This document shows, in pieces, positions 29,854-38,033 of a stretch of DNA of 64,000 nucleotides. This stretch comes from Pasteurella canis. Lineage in GTDB: Bacteria > Pseudomonadota > Gammaproteobacteria > Enterobacterales > Pasteurellaceae. Numbering within the stretch: position 1 is the first letter of the stretch; every line of letters begins with the position of its first letter. The DNA lies in assembly GCF_900454865.1 (NCBI RefSeq), contig NZ_UGTV01000015.1, positions 1,116,001 to 1,180,000 on the forward strand, read 5' to 3'. A program made the translations under genes and the position numbers. The notes under the pieces were generated by a model that made no database searches, was not told the origin of the DNA, and worked only from the letters and a program-made list of their open reading frames with translations.

Positions 29854-31578
29854 TTAACTTACTATAGGTGCAATATAGTCGACTAATAATTGCAAGCTAC
29901 GATTACCTCTAAATTCATTCACGTCTACTTTATAAACCAACCTTGCCGACTTAATAGACAAATCAGGATAATAACGAGTATCGACATTAAAGGCAATGGC
30001 ATCAAGTAATGGTCCGCCTTGTTTTGGCTCTACCATCATTTTTAAATGTTTATCTCCAACGAGGCGCTGTTGTAAAATGCTAAACTCGCCATCAAAAACA
30101 GGCTCTGGGAAAGCCTGCCCCCAAGGTCCAGCCTGTTTTAACCTTTCTGCTACATTGAGATTAAATTGTTGCGAACTCAATTCTCCATCAGTCCAAATAA
30201 TGCCTTGCAATTTATCTTCTCCGAGCCACTCACTCACCAATCGATTGAATTCAGTTTGAAATACTGTTAAATATTCTTCACGAATCGTTAAGCCTGCCGC
30301 CATTGCATGCCCACCGAACTTTAAGATCATATCTGGGAATTTACTATAAATACGTTCCAATGCATCGCGTAAATGAATCCCCTCTACTGAACGGGCTGAG
30401 CCTTTTAAAATACCCTCTTGTTCACGAGTAAATGCAACCACAGGACGATGAAATTGATCTTTAATTCTTGATGCTAAAATACCAAGCACCCCTTGATGCC
30501 AATCAGCTTGATATAGCACAATGCCAATAGGTAGTGTTTGTTCAAGTGCGGTCAATTTTCGACAAATTTCAAGTGCCTCTAGCTTCATTCCTTGTTCAAT
30601 TTCTTTACGCGTTTGATTGAGTCCATCCAGTTCTAAGGCAAGTGCCCGTGCGGTTGCCATATCCTCTGCTAATAATAGCTCAACACCCACAGACATATTA
30701 TCCAATCGTCCAGCAGCATTTAAACGTGGTGCAATAGAAAAACCAAGATCAGAAGCCGACAACTGACTAATCTCACGATTTGCAACTTCAACTAATGCAC
30801 GAATGCCACAACGACAATGTGAAGCGCGAATACGACTCACCCCTTGATAAATTAAAATACGGTTGTTTTGGTCTAATGGCACGACATCTGCAATCGTCCC
30901 AAGCGCAACAAGATCCAACAAATCACTAAAATTAGGTTGTGTCTTTTGATCAAAAATGCCGATCTCACGTAACTTAGCACGTAATGCCAGCATTAAATAA
31001 AAGGCAACACCAACACCTGCTAAGGATTTTGATGGAAATCTGCAATTGCTTAGATTTGGATTGACAATAGCCTCAGCATTAGGCAAAACCTCTGGGGGCA
31101 AATGATGATCAGTAATGAGAACTTTAACGCCATGTTGCTGTAAAAAAGTAACACCTTCTACAGACGATACGCCATTATCGACTGTGATTAACAATTGTAC
31201 TTCTTGCGCTAAAGCCTGTTCAGCTACCGCAATACTTAAACCATAACCCTGCTCAAAGCGATTTGGCACTAAAAACGTGACATGACGGAAACCTAATTGT
31301 TGCAAGGCGAGAACTGTTAGTGCTGTACTCGTTGCCCCATCCGCATCAAAGTCGCCAACTATAACAATTTTTTGTTGCTGATAATATGCCTCAACTAATA
31401 ATGCAACAGCTTCCTCTATACCTTGTAACAACTGTGGATTTAATAATGCGGCTAAAGTGCGGTCTAATTGTTGTGAGTTTTGAATATGACGCGAACGATA
31501 CAAACGATCTAATAAAGGATCTACACAAATTGACTCGCCATCTGGCACAATCCGACGTTGAATTAATTTATTCACCAA
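29854..31578 (-). CDS. recJ: single-strand-specific exonuclease RecJ
   Basis: 574 residues, near the 577 of E. coli RecJ, a 5'-to-3' single-stranded DNA exonuclease of the DHH family acting in RecF-pathway recombination and mismatch repair. GDFDADGATST near 77-87, the TVDNG motif near 132 and the hallmark DHHLPP near 156 form the Mn site. The DHHA1 domain carries GGHAMAAGL near 417. A C-terminal OB-like domain follows. Two exact uptake signals lie inside (30544-30552, 31455-31463). It starts after the dsbC hairpin. Confidence 0.96.
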   Translation of the reverse strand: MVNKLIQRRIVPDGESICVDPLLDRLYRSRHIQNSQQLDRTLAALLNPQLLQGIEEAVALLVEAYYQQQKIVIVGDFDADGATSTALTVLALQQLGFRHVTFLVPNRFEQGYGLSIAVAEQALAQEVQLLITVDNGVSSVEGVTFLQQHGVKVLITDHHLPPEVLPNAEAIVNPNLSNCRFPSKSLAGVGVAFYLMLALRAKLREIGIFDQKTQPNFSDLLDLVALGTIADVVPLDQNNRILIYQGVSRIRASHCRCGIRALVEVANREISQLSASDLGFSIAPRLNAAGRLDNMSVGVELLLAEDMATARALALELDGLNQTRKEIEQGMKLEALEICRKLTALEQTLPIGIVLYQADWHQGVLGILASRIKDQFHRPVVAFTREQEGILKGSARSVEGIHLRDALERIYSKFPDMILKFGGHAMAAGLTIREEYLTVFQTEFNRLVSEWLGEDKLQGIIWTDGELSSQQFNLNVAERLKQAGPWGQAFPEPVFDGEFSILQQRLVGDKHLKMMVEPKQGGPLLDAIAFNVDTRYYPDLSIKSARLVYKVDVNEFRGNRSLQLLVDYIAPIVS

Positions 31579-31622
31579 ACCAACCTACAATGAAAATGAG
31601 AAAATGAACAGATTAAGCAATT

Positions 31623-31644
31623 AAGGACGCTAAAAGGCGTCCTT
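31623..31644 (-). terminator. hairpin between dsbC and recJ
   Basis: AAGGACGC (31623-31630) pairs with GCGTCCTT (31637-31644) with a 6-base loop. On the minus strand TTAATTGCTT follows, a partial U-tract, so dsbC may be partly separated from recJ. Confidence 0.6.
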
Positions 31645-31665
31645 ACTTTAATTGGTATACGTCAT

Positions 31666-32352
31666 TTATTGACGATTTAATTCTGCAAGTAGTGCTTTGG
31701 GCTCTAAATACCCACCGATTAACTCACCAGTTGAAGTAATAATAGAAGGTGTACCATTTACACCAAATTGAAGACCTAATTGATAATGTTTCTTCACGAT
31801 CTCTGGTATTTTTAACTCTTTTGGTAAATTACCTTTTTCAGCTTCATTTAAAGCAAATTGTGGATCCTTAGCAGCAAAAATCGCCTCCATTTGACGAGCA
31901 ACTTTTGAGTTCACTCCGGCACGAGGAAAAGCCAAATAACGTACAGTAATTCCTAACTCATTGTACTCTTTAATCTTTTCATGTAGCACTTTACAGTAAT
32001 GACAACTAATATCCATAAAGACGGTCACAACATGTTTTTCATTTTTAGCAGGATAAACGATCATTTCTTTATTTAATTGATTCAATTTCTCTAACAAAAG
32101 TTTCCCTGCAACATCAGTCAAACCATTTTCACTAAGTTCATATAATTTCCCATCTAAAACGTATTTTGCATCATCTGTAATATAAAAAATACCTTGTTCA
32201 GTGATTGCGGTTTTTAAGCCATTAACAGGTGAATCTTTTAATTCAATATTCTTGACTCCCATATTATTCAGCCGTTCTGAAATAGCTTGTGTCGAGGCTA
32301 AAAGCTGTGCTGATAATGTCAATCCTATAAGTGTAGTCAAAAATCTTTTCAT
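31666..32352 (-). CDS. dsbC: periplasmic disulfide isomerase DsbC
   Basis: 228 residues with a signal peptide (1-23, ending ASTQA). The N-terminal dimerisation domain (about 24-80) carries NIELKDSPVNGLKTAITEQGIFYITDD. The catalytic thioredoxin domain has CHYC near residues 117-120 (E. coli has CGYC) and the cis-Pro loop GVNGTPSII near 197. It reshuffles wrong disulfides in periplasmic proteins and is kept reduced by DsbD. It is divergent from prfB. Confidence 0.93.
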   Translation of the reverse strand: MKRFLTTLIGLTLSAQLLASTQAISERLNNMGVKNIELKDSPVNGLKTAITEQGIFYITDDAKYVLDGKLYELSENGLTDVAGKLLLEKLNQLNKEMIVYPAKNEKHVVTVFMDISCHYCKVLHEKIKEYNELGITVRYLAFPRAGVNSKVARQMEAIFAAKDPQFALNEAEKGNLPKELKIPEIVKKHYQLGLQFGVNGTPSIITSTGELIGGYLEPKALLAELNRQ

Positions 32353-32473
32353 TTTTTATTCCTATTAATAATCACATCAATATCCAAAAACTAAAGTTAA
32401 GGATTATAAAGGGATTCCATATTTGTGCAAGCAAAGAAGCTAAAATTGCCTACCATATAACCCTAAAATAGCG

Positions 32474-32479
32474 TATAAT
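32474..32479 (+). promoter_or_regulatory. -10 element upstream of prfB
   Basis: A perfect TATAAT lies 33 bases before the prfB ATG. The matching -35 (TACCAT, 17-base spacer) is poor, so only the -10 is convincing. Confidence 0.35.
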
Positions 32480-32511
32480 TAATACTTAATTTTCACTATA
32501 AAACTTGCAGT

Positions 32512-33610
32512 ATGTTTGAAATTAATCCGATAAAAAATAAAATCTCAGACCTTGCTGAGCGCACACAAGTGCTTAGGGGGTATCTTTGACTTTGATACTA
32601 AAGTTGAACGTCTAGAAGAAGTTAATGCTGAACTTGAACAACCTGATGTCTGGAATGAGCCAGAAAAAGCACAAACTTTAGGTAAAGAACGTGTTGCCCT
32701 TGAAACAATCGTAAATACAGTTAAAGCTTTAGAACAAGGCTTAGAAGATGTTGAAGGTTTACTCGAACTTGCGATTGAAGCTGAAGACGAAGACACCTTC
32801 CATGAAGCAAATTCAGAGCTTGAAGATCTAGAAGAGCAATTAGCAAAATTAGAATTTCGCCGTATGTTCAGTGGTCAACACGATGCAGCAGATTGCTATG
32901 TCGATCTTCAAGCAGGTTCTGGTGGGACTGAAGCACAAGACTGGACTGAAATGCTATTAAGAATGTACCTACGTTGGGCAGAAAGCAAAGGCTTTAAAAC
33001 AGAGTTGATGGAAGTTTCCGATGGCGATGTTGCTGGAATTAAATCAGCTACAATTAGAATTTCTGGTGAATATGCCTTTGGTTGGCTACGTACTGAAACA
33101 GGAATTCACCGCTTAGTACGTAAAAGCCCATTTGACTCAAACAACCGACGCCATACTTCTTTTAGTGCTGCTTTTGTCTATCCAGAAATTGATGATGATA
33201 TTGATATAGAAATTAATCCTGCAGACTTACGCATTGATGTATATCGTGCTTCTGGTGCTGGAGGTCAGCATGTTAACAAAACAGAAAGTGCAGTACGAAT
33301 TACCCATATGCCAAGTGGTATCGTTGTACAATGTCAAAATGATCGCTCTCAACATAAAAACAAAGATCAATGTATGAAACAGTTGAAAGCGAAGCTCTAT
33401 GAAATGGAGTTACAGAAAAAAAATGCAGATAAACAAGCGATGGAAGATAATAAGTCTGATATTGGTTGGGGAAGCCAAATTCGCTCTTACGTACTTGATG
33501 ATTCGCGCATTAAAGACTTACGTACAGGAATAGAAAATCGAAATACTCAAGCCGTCCTTGATGGTGATTTAGATCGCTTTATCGAAGCTAGCTTAAAGGC
33601 AGGACTATAA
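32512..33610 (+). CDS. prfB: peptide chain release factor 2, with programmed +1 frameshift
   Basis: RF2 recognises UGA and UAA. The true start is ATG 32512. After 25 codons the frame meets an in-frame TGA (32587-32589), preceded by the Shine-Dalgarno-like AGGGGG (32575-32580) and the slippery CTT at 32584-32586. Skipping the T at 32587 continues in the +1 frame (32588-33610), giving 365 residues, exactly the E. coli length. The codon-recognition SPF motif is in KSPFDSN, and the catalytic GGQ is in [12 protein letters not shown]. The frameshift lets RF2 control its own synthesis. lysS follows after 85 bases, the familiar prfB-lysS order. Confidence 0.97.
32575..32590 (+). promoter_or_regulatory. 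prfB programmed frameshift site
   Basis: AGGGGGTATCTTTGAC contains the internal Shine-Dalgarno, a 3-base spacer, the slippery CTT and the poorly terminated TGA-C. It is identical in layout to the classic E. coli RF2 autoregulatory site. Confidence 0.97.
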
Positions 33611-33616
33611 TTCCAA

Positions 33617-33655
33617 AAAGTATAGTCAAAGCTTAGTAGAAATTGACTGTACTTT
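33617..33655 (+). terminator. 13-bp hairpin after prfB, resembling a decayed uptake-signal pair
   Basis: AAAGTATAGTCAA (33617-33629) pairs with TTGACTGTACTTT (33643-33655), with one G-U pair. It is followed by GTTCCTCTCCC, a weak U-tract. Each arm is an uptake signal (AAAGTGCGGTCAA and complement) altered by base transitions. Confidence 0.5.
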
Positions 33656-33695
33656 GTTCCTCTCCCTAAAATTAATGTAAATTTAAAGGAAAAAT

Positions 33696-35201
33696 ATGTC
33701 AGAACAAACTCAAGAACTCGATCTTAATGGCGAAATGTTAGTTCGTCGTGAAAAATTAGCCGCATTACGTGCAAAAGGTAATCCGTTTCCAAATACTTTC
33801 CGTCGTGATGCATTAGCTGCTGACTTACATACCCAATATGATGCGATTGAAGGCGAAGCATTAAAAGCACAAGAAGTCGAAGTAAAAGTTGCTGGTCGTA
33901 TTATGACTCGTCGCACAATGGGTAAAGCTACTTTTATCACATTACAAGATATGTCTGGTCGTATCCAGCTTTATATCGCTCGTGATAACTTACCTGAAGG
34001 CGTTTATGCTGAAGATGTGGGAACATGGGATCTAGGCGATATTGTAGGTGTAAAAGGAACGCTATTCAAAACAAAGACCAATGAACTCACTGTACGCTGT
34101 ACTGAAGTTGCTTTATTAACGAAAGCACTTCGCCCATTACCAGATAAGTTTCATGGTTTAAGTGATCAAGAAACACGCTATCGCCAACGCTATTTAGATT
34201 TGATTGCGAATGAAGATTCACGTCGTACTTTCATTATTCGTTCAAAAGTGATTGCAGGTATCCGTGATTATTTTATTTCCAAAGGCTTTATGGAAGTAGA
34301 AACACCAATGTTACAAATCATACCTGGTGGTGCTTCTGCGCGTCCATTTATCACTCACCACAATGCGTTAGATGTTGATATGTATTTACGTATCGCACCA
34401 GAGCTTTATTTAAAACGTTTAGTTGTTGGTGGTTTTGAGCGTGTATTTGAATTAAATCGTAACTTCCGTAATGAAGGTGTATCTGTTCGCCATAATCCTG
34501 AATTTACTATGCTCGAATACTACCAAGCCTATGCGGATTACCATGATTTAATGGATAACACAGAAGAACTCTTACGCAAACTAGCACTGGATATTTTGGG
34601 TACAACGATTGTTCCTTATGGTGAGCTGGAGTTTGATTTTGGTAAACCATTTGAACGTATCACAATGCATGATGCCGTACTTAAATATGGTGCAGATAAA
34701 GGTATTGTGAAAGAAGATTTATATGATTTTGATCGTGCTGTCGCTGTGGCCAAAAAATTAGGTATTGAAGTACAAAAATCTTGGGGTTTAGGTAGCCTTG
34801 TAAATGTCATTTTTGAAGAAGTAGCAGAACATCACTTAATTCAGCCAACATTCTTAATGGCTCATCCAGCGGAAATTTCACCATTAGCACGTCGTAATGA
34901 TGAAAATCCTGAAGTTACTGATCGTTTTGAGTTATTTATTGGTGGTCGTGAAATCGGTAACGGTTTCTCAGAATTAAACGATGCCGAAGATCAAAATGAA
35001 CGTTTCGATGCACAAGTTGCTGCAAAAGAAGCTGGTGATGATGAAGCTATGTTTAAAGATGAAGATTTTGTGACCGCACTTGAACACGGCTTACCACCAA
35101 CAGCGGGTGAAGGCTTAGGGATTGACCGTTTAGCAATGCTCTTTGCTAATGCAGCTTCAATTCGTGATGTTATCCTCTTCCCAGCAATGAAACAGAAATA
35201 A
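33696..35201 (+). CDS. lysS: lysyl-tRNA synthetase, class II
   Basis: 501 residues (E. coli LysS 505). The N-terminal OB-fold anticodon domain spans about 60-145 ([19 protein letters not shown]). Class II motif 1 ends VETPMLQ near 207, motif 2 is [18 protein letters not shown] near 258-275, and motif 3 is [11 protein letters not shown] near 475-485. It charges tRNA-Lys in the cytosol. An uptake signal is inside (35073-35081). The gene ends in a tight terminator, with neuA starting 48 bases later. Confidence 0.97.
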   Translation: MSEQTQELDLNGEMLVRREKLAALRAKGNPFPNTFRRDALAADLHTQYDAIEGEALKAQEVEVKVAGRIMTRRTMGKATFITLQDMSGRIQLYIARDNLPEGVYAEDVGTWDLGDIVGVKGTLFKTKTNELTVRCTEVALLTKALRPLPDKFHGLSDQETRYRQRYLDLIANEDSRRTFIIRSKVIAGIRDYFISKGFMEVETPMLQIIPGGASARPFITHHNALDVDMYLRIAPELYLKRLVVGGFERVFELNRNFRNEGVSVRHNPEFTMLEYYQAYADYHDLMDNTEELLRKLALDILGTTIVPYGELEFDFGKPFERITMHDAVLKYGADKGIVKEDLYDFDRAVAVAKKLGIEVQKSWGLGSLVNVIFEEVAEHHLIQPTFLMAHPAEISPLARRNDENPEVTDRFELFIGGREIGNGFSELNDAEDQNERFDAQVAAKEAGDDEAMFKDEDFVTALEHGLPPTAGEGLGIDRLAMLFANAASIRDVILFPAMKQK

Positions 35202-35212
35202 TGTCGTTTACT

Positions 35213-35234
35213 AAAAGGGCTCAAGCCCTTTTTT
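35213..35234 (+). terminator. lysS terminator
   Basis: AAAAGGGC (35213-35220) and GCCCTTTT (35225-35232) close a TCAA tetraloop and are followed by T. It ends just 5 bases before the neuA ribosome site. Confidence 0.85.
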
Positions 35235-35249
35235 CAATAGGAGCACATG

Positions 35250-35921
35250 ATGAAAAATATTGCTATTATCCCAGCCCGAGCAGGCTCAAAAGGGATTCCA
35301 GATAAAAATCTTCAACCTGTTGGAGGGCATTCTCTGATTGGACGTGCAATTTTAGCAGCTAAACAAGCTGACGTCTTTGACCAAATTGTAGTAACCTCAG
35401 ATGGTGATAACATTTTGCGAGAAGCAGAAAAATATGGTGCAACAGCTATTAAACGCCCTGCTGAACTAGCTCAAGATAATTCTAGAACAATTGATGCAAT
35501 TTTGCATGTGCTCGAAAAATTACAAGTGACTGAAGGGACTTGTACTTTACTACAACCAACTAGCCCGCTGCGCGATCATTTAGATATTAAAAATGCAATG
35601 GATATGTTTGTTAATGGTGGTGTAAATTCAGTAGTTTCTGCGTGTGAATGTGAACATCACCCATACAAAGCATTCACTTTAAGTAAAGAGCATGAGGTTT
35701 TACCTGTACGTGACATTGCTGATTTTGAGGCTGCACGCCAAACCTTACCAAAAATGTATCGTGCCAATGGCGCTATTTACATTAATGACATTGCACAACT
35801 ACTCAAAGAAAAATATTTCTTTATCCCTCCACTGAAATTTTACTTAATGCCAACTTATCGTTCAGTAGATATTGATGTGAAACAGGATTTAGAACTAGCG
35901 GAAATTTTAGCGAACAAATAG
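35250..35921 (+). CDS. neuA: CMP-N-acetylneuraminate (sialic acid) cytidylyltransferase
   Basis: 223 residues. The second of two adjacent ATGs is preferred because AGGAG (35239-35243) is 6 bases away rather than 3. It activates sialic acid with CTP for transfer onto surface glycans. The nucleotide-binding [15 protein letters not shown] is at residues 5-19, LQPTSPLR near 99 and [10 protein letters not shown] near 170 are family motifs, and the C-terminal [12 protein letters not shown] closes the metal site. Sialylation aids serum resistance in this family. It stands alone here; transport, catabolic and sialyltransferase genes are not in the window. Confidence 0.9.
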   Translation: MKNIAIIPARAGSKGIPDKNLQPVGGHSLIGRAILAAKQADVFDQIVVTSDGDNILREAEKYGATAIKRPAELAQDNSRTIDAILHVLEKLQVTEGTCTLLQPTSPLRDHLDIKNAMDMFVNGGVNSVVSACECEHHPYKAFTLSKEHEVLPVRDIADFEAARQTLPKMYRANGAIYINDIAQLLKEKYFFIPPLKFYLMPTYRSVDIDVKQDLELAEILANK

Positions 35922-35937
35922 CCGCACGTTACCGTGA

Positions 35938-35985
35938 GTGGGCATTGCTACTGCTCAATGCAGTGACAATCCCGCTTTTTTATTT
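35938..35985 (+). terminator. neuA terminator
   Basis: GTGGG (35938-35942) pairs with CCCGC (35971-35975) and, inside it, GCATTG pairs with CAATGC; TTTTTTATTTTT follows. One side has a 9-base bulge. It separates neuA from the queCDE leader. Confidence 0.6.
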
Positions 35986-35988
35986 TTA

Positions 35989-36056
35989 CAGTGGTTCGTA
36001 AACCTCCCACTTGAACAATGGATATAACCAATCCTTGTTCGAAACAAAACTAGGAA
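35989..36056 (+). ncRNA. candidate preQ1-I-like riboswitch controlling queCDE
   Basis: AGTGG (35990-35994) pairs with CCACT (36007-36011). The loop TTCGTAAACC carries CC (36003-36004), able to form a pseudoknot with GG (36020-36021) across the A-rich tail TTGAACAA, as in short preQ1-I aptamers. The tail GAACAATGGA (36013-36022) can alternatively pair with TCCTTGTTC (36032-36040). If the aptamer holds the tail, CCTTGTT is free to pair with AACAA (36043-36047) and with the AGGA Shine-Dalgarno (36052-36055). That is a coherent OFF switch for queC, a preQ1 pathway gene. Assigned by eye, not by covariance search. Confidence 0.55.
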
Positions 36057-36062
36057 AACAAT

Positions 36063-36737
36063 ATGAATATTACAAATCCAAATAACAACCGCAAAGCAGT
36101 TGTTATCTTTTCAGGTGGACAAGACTCCACCACCTGTCTGATTCAAGCCATTCAAGAATATGGTGTCGAAAATGTGGAGACTATCACCTTCCAATATGGA
36201 CAACGCCACACTATTGAGCTAGAAAAAGCACAATGGATTGCACAAGATCTTGGTATTAAACAGACCCTAATTGACACCTCTGTCATCAAAGCCATCACGC
36301 AAAATGCCTTAATGGACGACAACGCAAAAATTGAGCAACAAGGTCATACGCCGAATACGTTTGTGGATGGTCGTAATGCATTATTTCTGCTTTATGCAGC
36401 CATCTATGCGAAAGGGCAAGGAATTCAAGACATTATCACTGGTGTCTGTGAAACCGATTTTAGTGGCTATCCCGATTGTCGAGATATTTTCATTAAGTCA
36501 ATGAATGTCACACTCAATCTTGCGATGGATTATCAATTTAATCTTAAAACACCTTTAATGTATTTGACTAAAACACAAACATGGCAATTAGCCGATGAGC
36601 TTGGTGCATTGGATTATATTCGCCAACATACGCATACTTGTTACATCGGTGTTGAACAAGGCTGTGGTGAATGTCCAAGCTGTATATTACGTGAAAAAGG
36701 TCTACAAGAATATCTATCAATGAAAAGTGCGGTCTAA
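36063..36737 (+). CDS. queC: 7-cyano-7-deazaguanine (preQ0) synthase
   Basis: 224 residues. It converts 7-carboxy-7-deazaguanine to preQ0 with ATP and ammonia in queuosine synthesis. The PP-loop FSGGQDSTT is at residues 16-24. The zinc site uses cysteines in the C-terminal [15 protein letters not shown] (near 194-208). The ATG follows TAGGAAAACAAT. queD begins 3 bases after the stop and queE soon follows, so the three form one operon for the preQ0 pathway. An uptake signal sits in the last codons (36725-36733). Confidence 0.96.
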   Translation: MNITNPNNNRKAVVIFSGGQDSTTCLIQAIQEYGVENVETITFQYGQRHTIELEKAQWIAQDLGIKQTLIDTSVIKAITQNALMDDNAKIEQQGHTPNTFVDGRNALFLLYAAIYAKGQGIQDIITGVCETDFSGYPDCRDIFIKSMNVTLNLAMDYQFNLKTPLMYLTKTQTWQLADELGALDYIRQHTHTCYIGVEQGCGECPSCILREKGLQEYLSMKSAV

Positions 36738-36740
36738 ATT

Positions 36741-37166
36741 GTGTTTAAAATTGTAAAAGAGTTTAGCTTTGACATGGCACATATGCTTGATGGTCATGAT
36801 GGGAAATGTAAAAATTTACATGGGCATACTTATAAGTTACAAGTAGAACTTTGTGGTGATTTACATCAAAGTGGTCCCAAAAGAGGTATGGTAATTGATT
36901 TTTCAGATTTAAAATCTATTGTCAAACAACATATTTTAGATCCAATGGATCATGCTTTTATTTATGATTCTCATAGTGAAAAAGAAACAAAAGTTGCTGC
37001 TTTACTACAATCTTTAGATTCTAAAACCTTTGCTTTAACCACTCGTACTACTGCCGAGGAAATGGCTCGTTTTATTTTCAACTGTTTAAAATATGAAGCA
37101 CATTTGCCTATTTCTGCGATTCGTCTTTGGGAAACACCAACTTCATTTTGTGAATACGAGGAGTAA
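36741..37166 (+). CDS. queD: 6-carboxy-5,6,7,8-tetrahydropterin synthase
   Basis: 141 residues from a GTG start (MFKIVKEFSFDMAHML). It converts dihydroneopterin triphosphate to carboxytetrahydropterin, the first dedicated queuosine step. The zinc histidines lie in FDMAHML near 13 and NLHGHTYK near 27-32. The catalytic Cys is in DGKCKNLHG near residue 23. The Asp-His pair is in PMDHAFIYD near 70, and RLWETPTSFCEYEE closes the active site. It lies between queC and queE. Confidence 0.95.
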   Translation: MFKIVKEFSFDMAHMLDGHDGKCKNLHGHTYKLQVELCGDLHQSGPKRGMVIDFSDLKSIVKQHILDPMDHAFIYDSHSEKETKVAALLQSLDSKTFALTTRTTAEEMARFIFNCLKYEAHLPISAIRLWETPTSFCEYEE

Positions 37167-37174
37167 GAAACATA

Positions 37175-37804
37175 ATGCAAGGTCAACGTGTTTTACAACA
37201 GAAATATAACATTGTTGAAATATTTGAAAGTTTACAAGGAGAAGGCTTTAATACAGGGATGCCAAGTATATTTATACGCTTTGGAAAATGTAATTTAGCC
37301 TGCCCGTGGTGTGATACTCATTATAATCAGTATAGTACTTGGACACTTTCACAGATTCTCAATAAAGTGCGGTCATTTTCTAGTAAAAATATCATTATCA
37401 CAGGTGGTGAGCCGACTATTGTACCTAAACTTGATGTATTACTCGATCATTTAAAAGCCAATGGTTATTTTCTCGCAATTGAAACAAATGGTTTAAAAAC
37501 AATCCCTAGGCAAATTGACTATATTGCTACAAGTCCAAAGCGGTTATATCAGTATAAATATCAGCAACAATGCATTCCGTTTGCCCATGAAGTGCGCATT
37601 GTTGCAGATGAAAATGTATTAGATTTTTGTCAGCAAATCGAGCAACAAATCAAAGCTGAGCGTTATTATCTATCGCCTTGTGAAGTAAATAGTGAAATGA
37701 ATTTGCTCGACACTATTACACAATTAGGAATTTTAAACCAACGAGTTAATAAGCCGAAATGGCAATTGAGCATACAAGTACACAAATTAGTAGGAATTGA
37801 ATAA
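37175..37804 (+). CDS. queE: 7-carboxy-7-deazaguanine synthase
   Basis: 209 residues, a radical-SAM enzyme that contracts carboxytetrahydropterin to 7-carboxy-7-deazaguanine. The iron-sulfur motif is CNLACPWCD near 38-46, where the CxxxCxxC of QueE is apparent. IFESLQGEGFNTGMPSIFIRFGKC before it and ITGGEPT near 74 bind SAM. It starts 8 bases after queD. An uptake signal is inside (37365-37373). queC, queD and queE together supply preQ0; queF is not in the window. Confidence 0.95.
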   Translation: MQGQRVLQQKYNIVEIFESLQGEGFNTGMPSIFIRFGKCNLACPWCDTHYNQYSTWTLSQILNKVRSFSSKNIIITGGEPTIVPKLDVLLDHLKANGYFLAIETNGLKTIPRQIDYIATSPKRLYQYKYQQQCIPFAHEVRIVADENVLDFCQQIEQQIKAERYYLSPCEVNSEMNLLDTITQLGILNQRVNKPKWQLSIQVHKLVGIE

Positions 37805-37827
37805 AAGGTTATTTATCACCTTTTTCA
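37803..37827 (+). terminator. queE terminator
   Basis: AAAAGGT (37803-37809) pairs with ACCTTTT (37818-37824), with TTCATTTTTTC after it. The stem overlaps the last base of the stop codon. Confidence 0.6.
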
Positions 37828-37845
37828 TTTTTTCTTACATATCAC

Positions 37846-37873
37846 TTGATCATTGTATAATAAAATATATAAT
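37846..37873 (+). promoter_or_regulatory. promoter of the candidate small RNA
   Basis: TTGATC (37846-37851), a 16-base spacer and a perfect TATAAT (37868-37873). A second TATAAT lies at 37856-37861. The start would be near 37880. Confidence 0.5.
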
Positions 37874-37879
37874 GAATTT

Positions 37880-37967
37880 GTTTTTATTTAAGCAGTAAAA
37901 CGGCTCGGCTAATGTGAACACTCCCCCATAATCTTGAAAAAGATTTTCACATTAGCCATTTTTTTCT
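37880..37967 (+). ncRNA. candidate small RNA with C-rich loop and intrinsic terminator
   Basis: About 88 nucleotides between the queE terminator and the nif3-like gene. GGCTAATGTGAA (37907-37918) pairs perfectly with TTCACATTAGCC (37946-37957), followed by eight T in ATTTTTTTTC. Inside the 27-base loop a second stem AATCTT/AAGATT (37930-37935, 37940-37945) closes a GAAA tetraloop, leaving CACTCCCCCAT unpaired. A sigma-70-type promoter precedes it. C-rich unpaired loops are common seed regions of regulatory RNAs that bind ribosome sites. It could instead be an attenuator for the following gene. Confidence 0.45.
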
Positions 37968-38033
37968 TCTTATTCCAGATCAAATCCTTTACCATTGCCT
38001 CATTCTTTTATCACTATAGGATAATTAACAGGC

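Noticed and set aside
35921-35937. GCCGCACGTTACCGT as an uptake signal
   Set aside because: It differs from ACCGCACTT at two positions and has no paired partner, so it is not counted.
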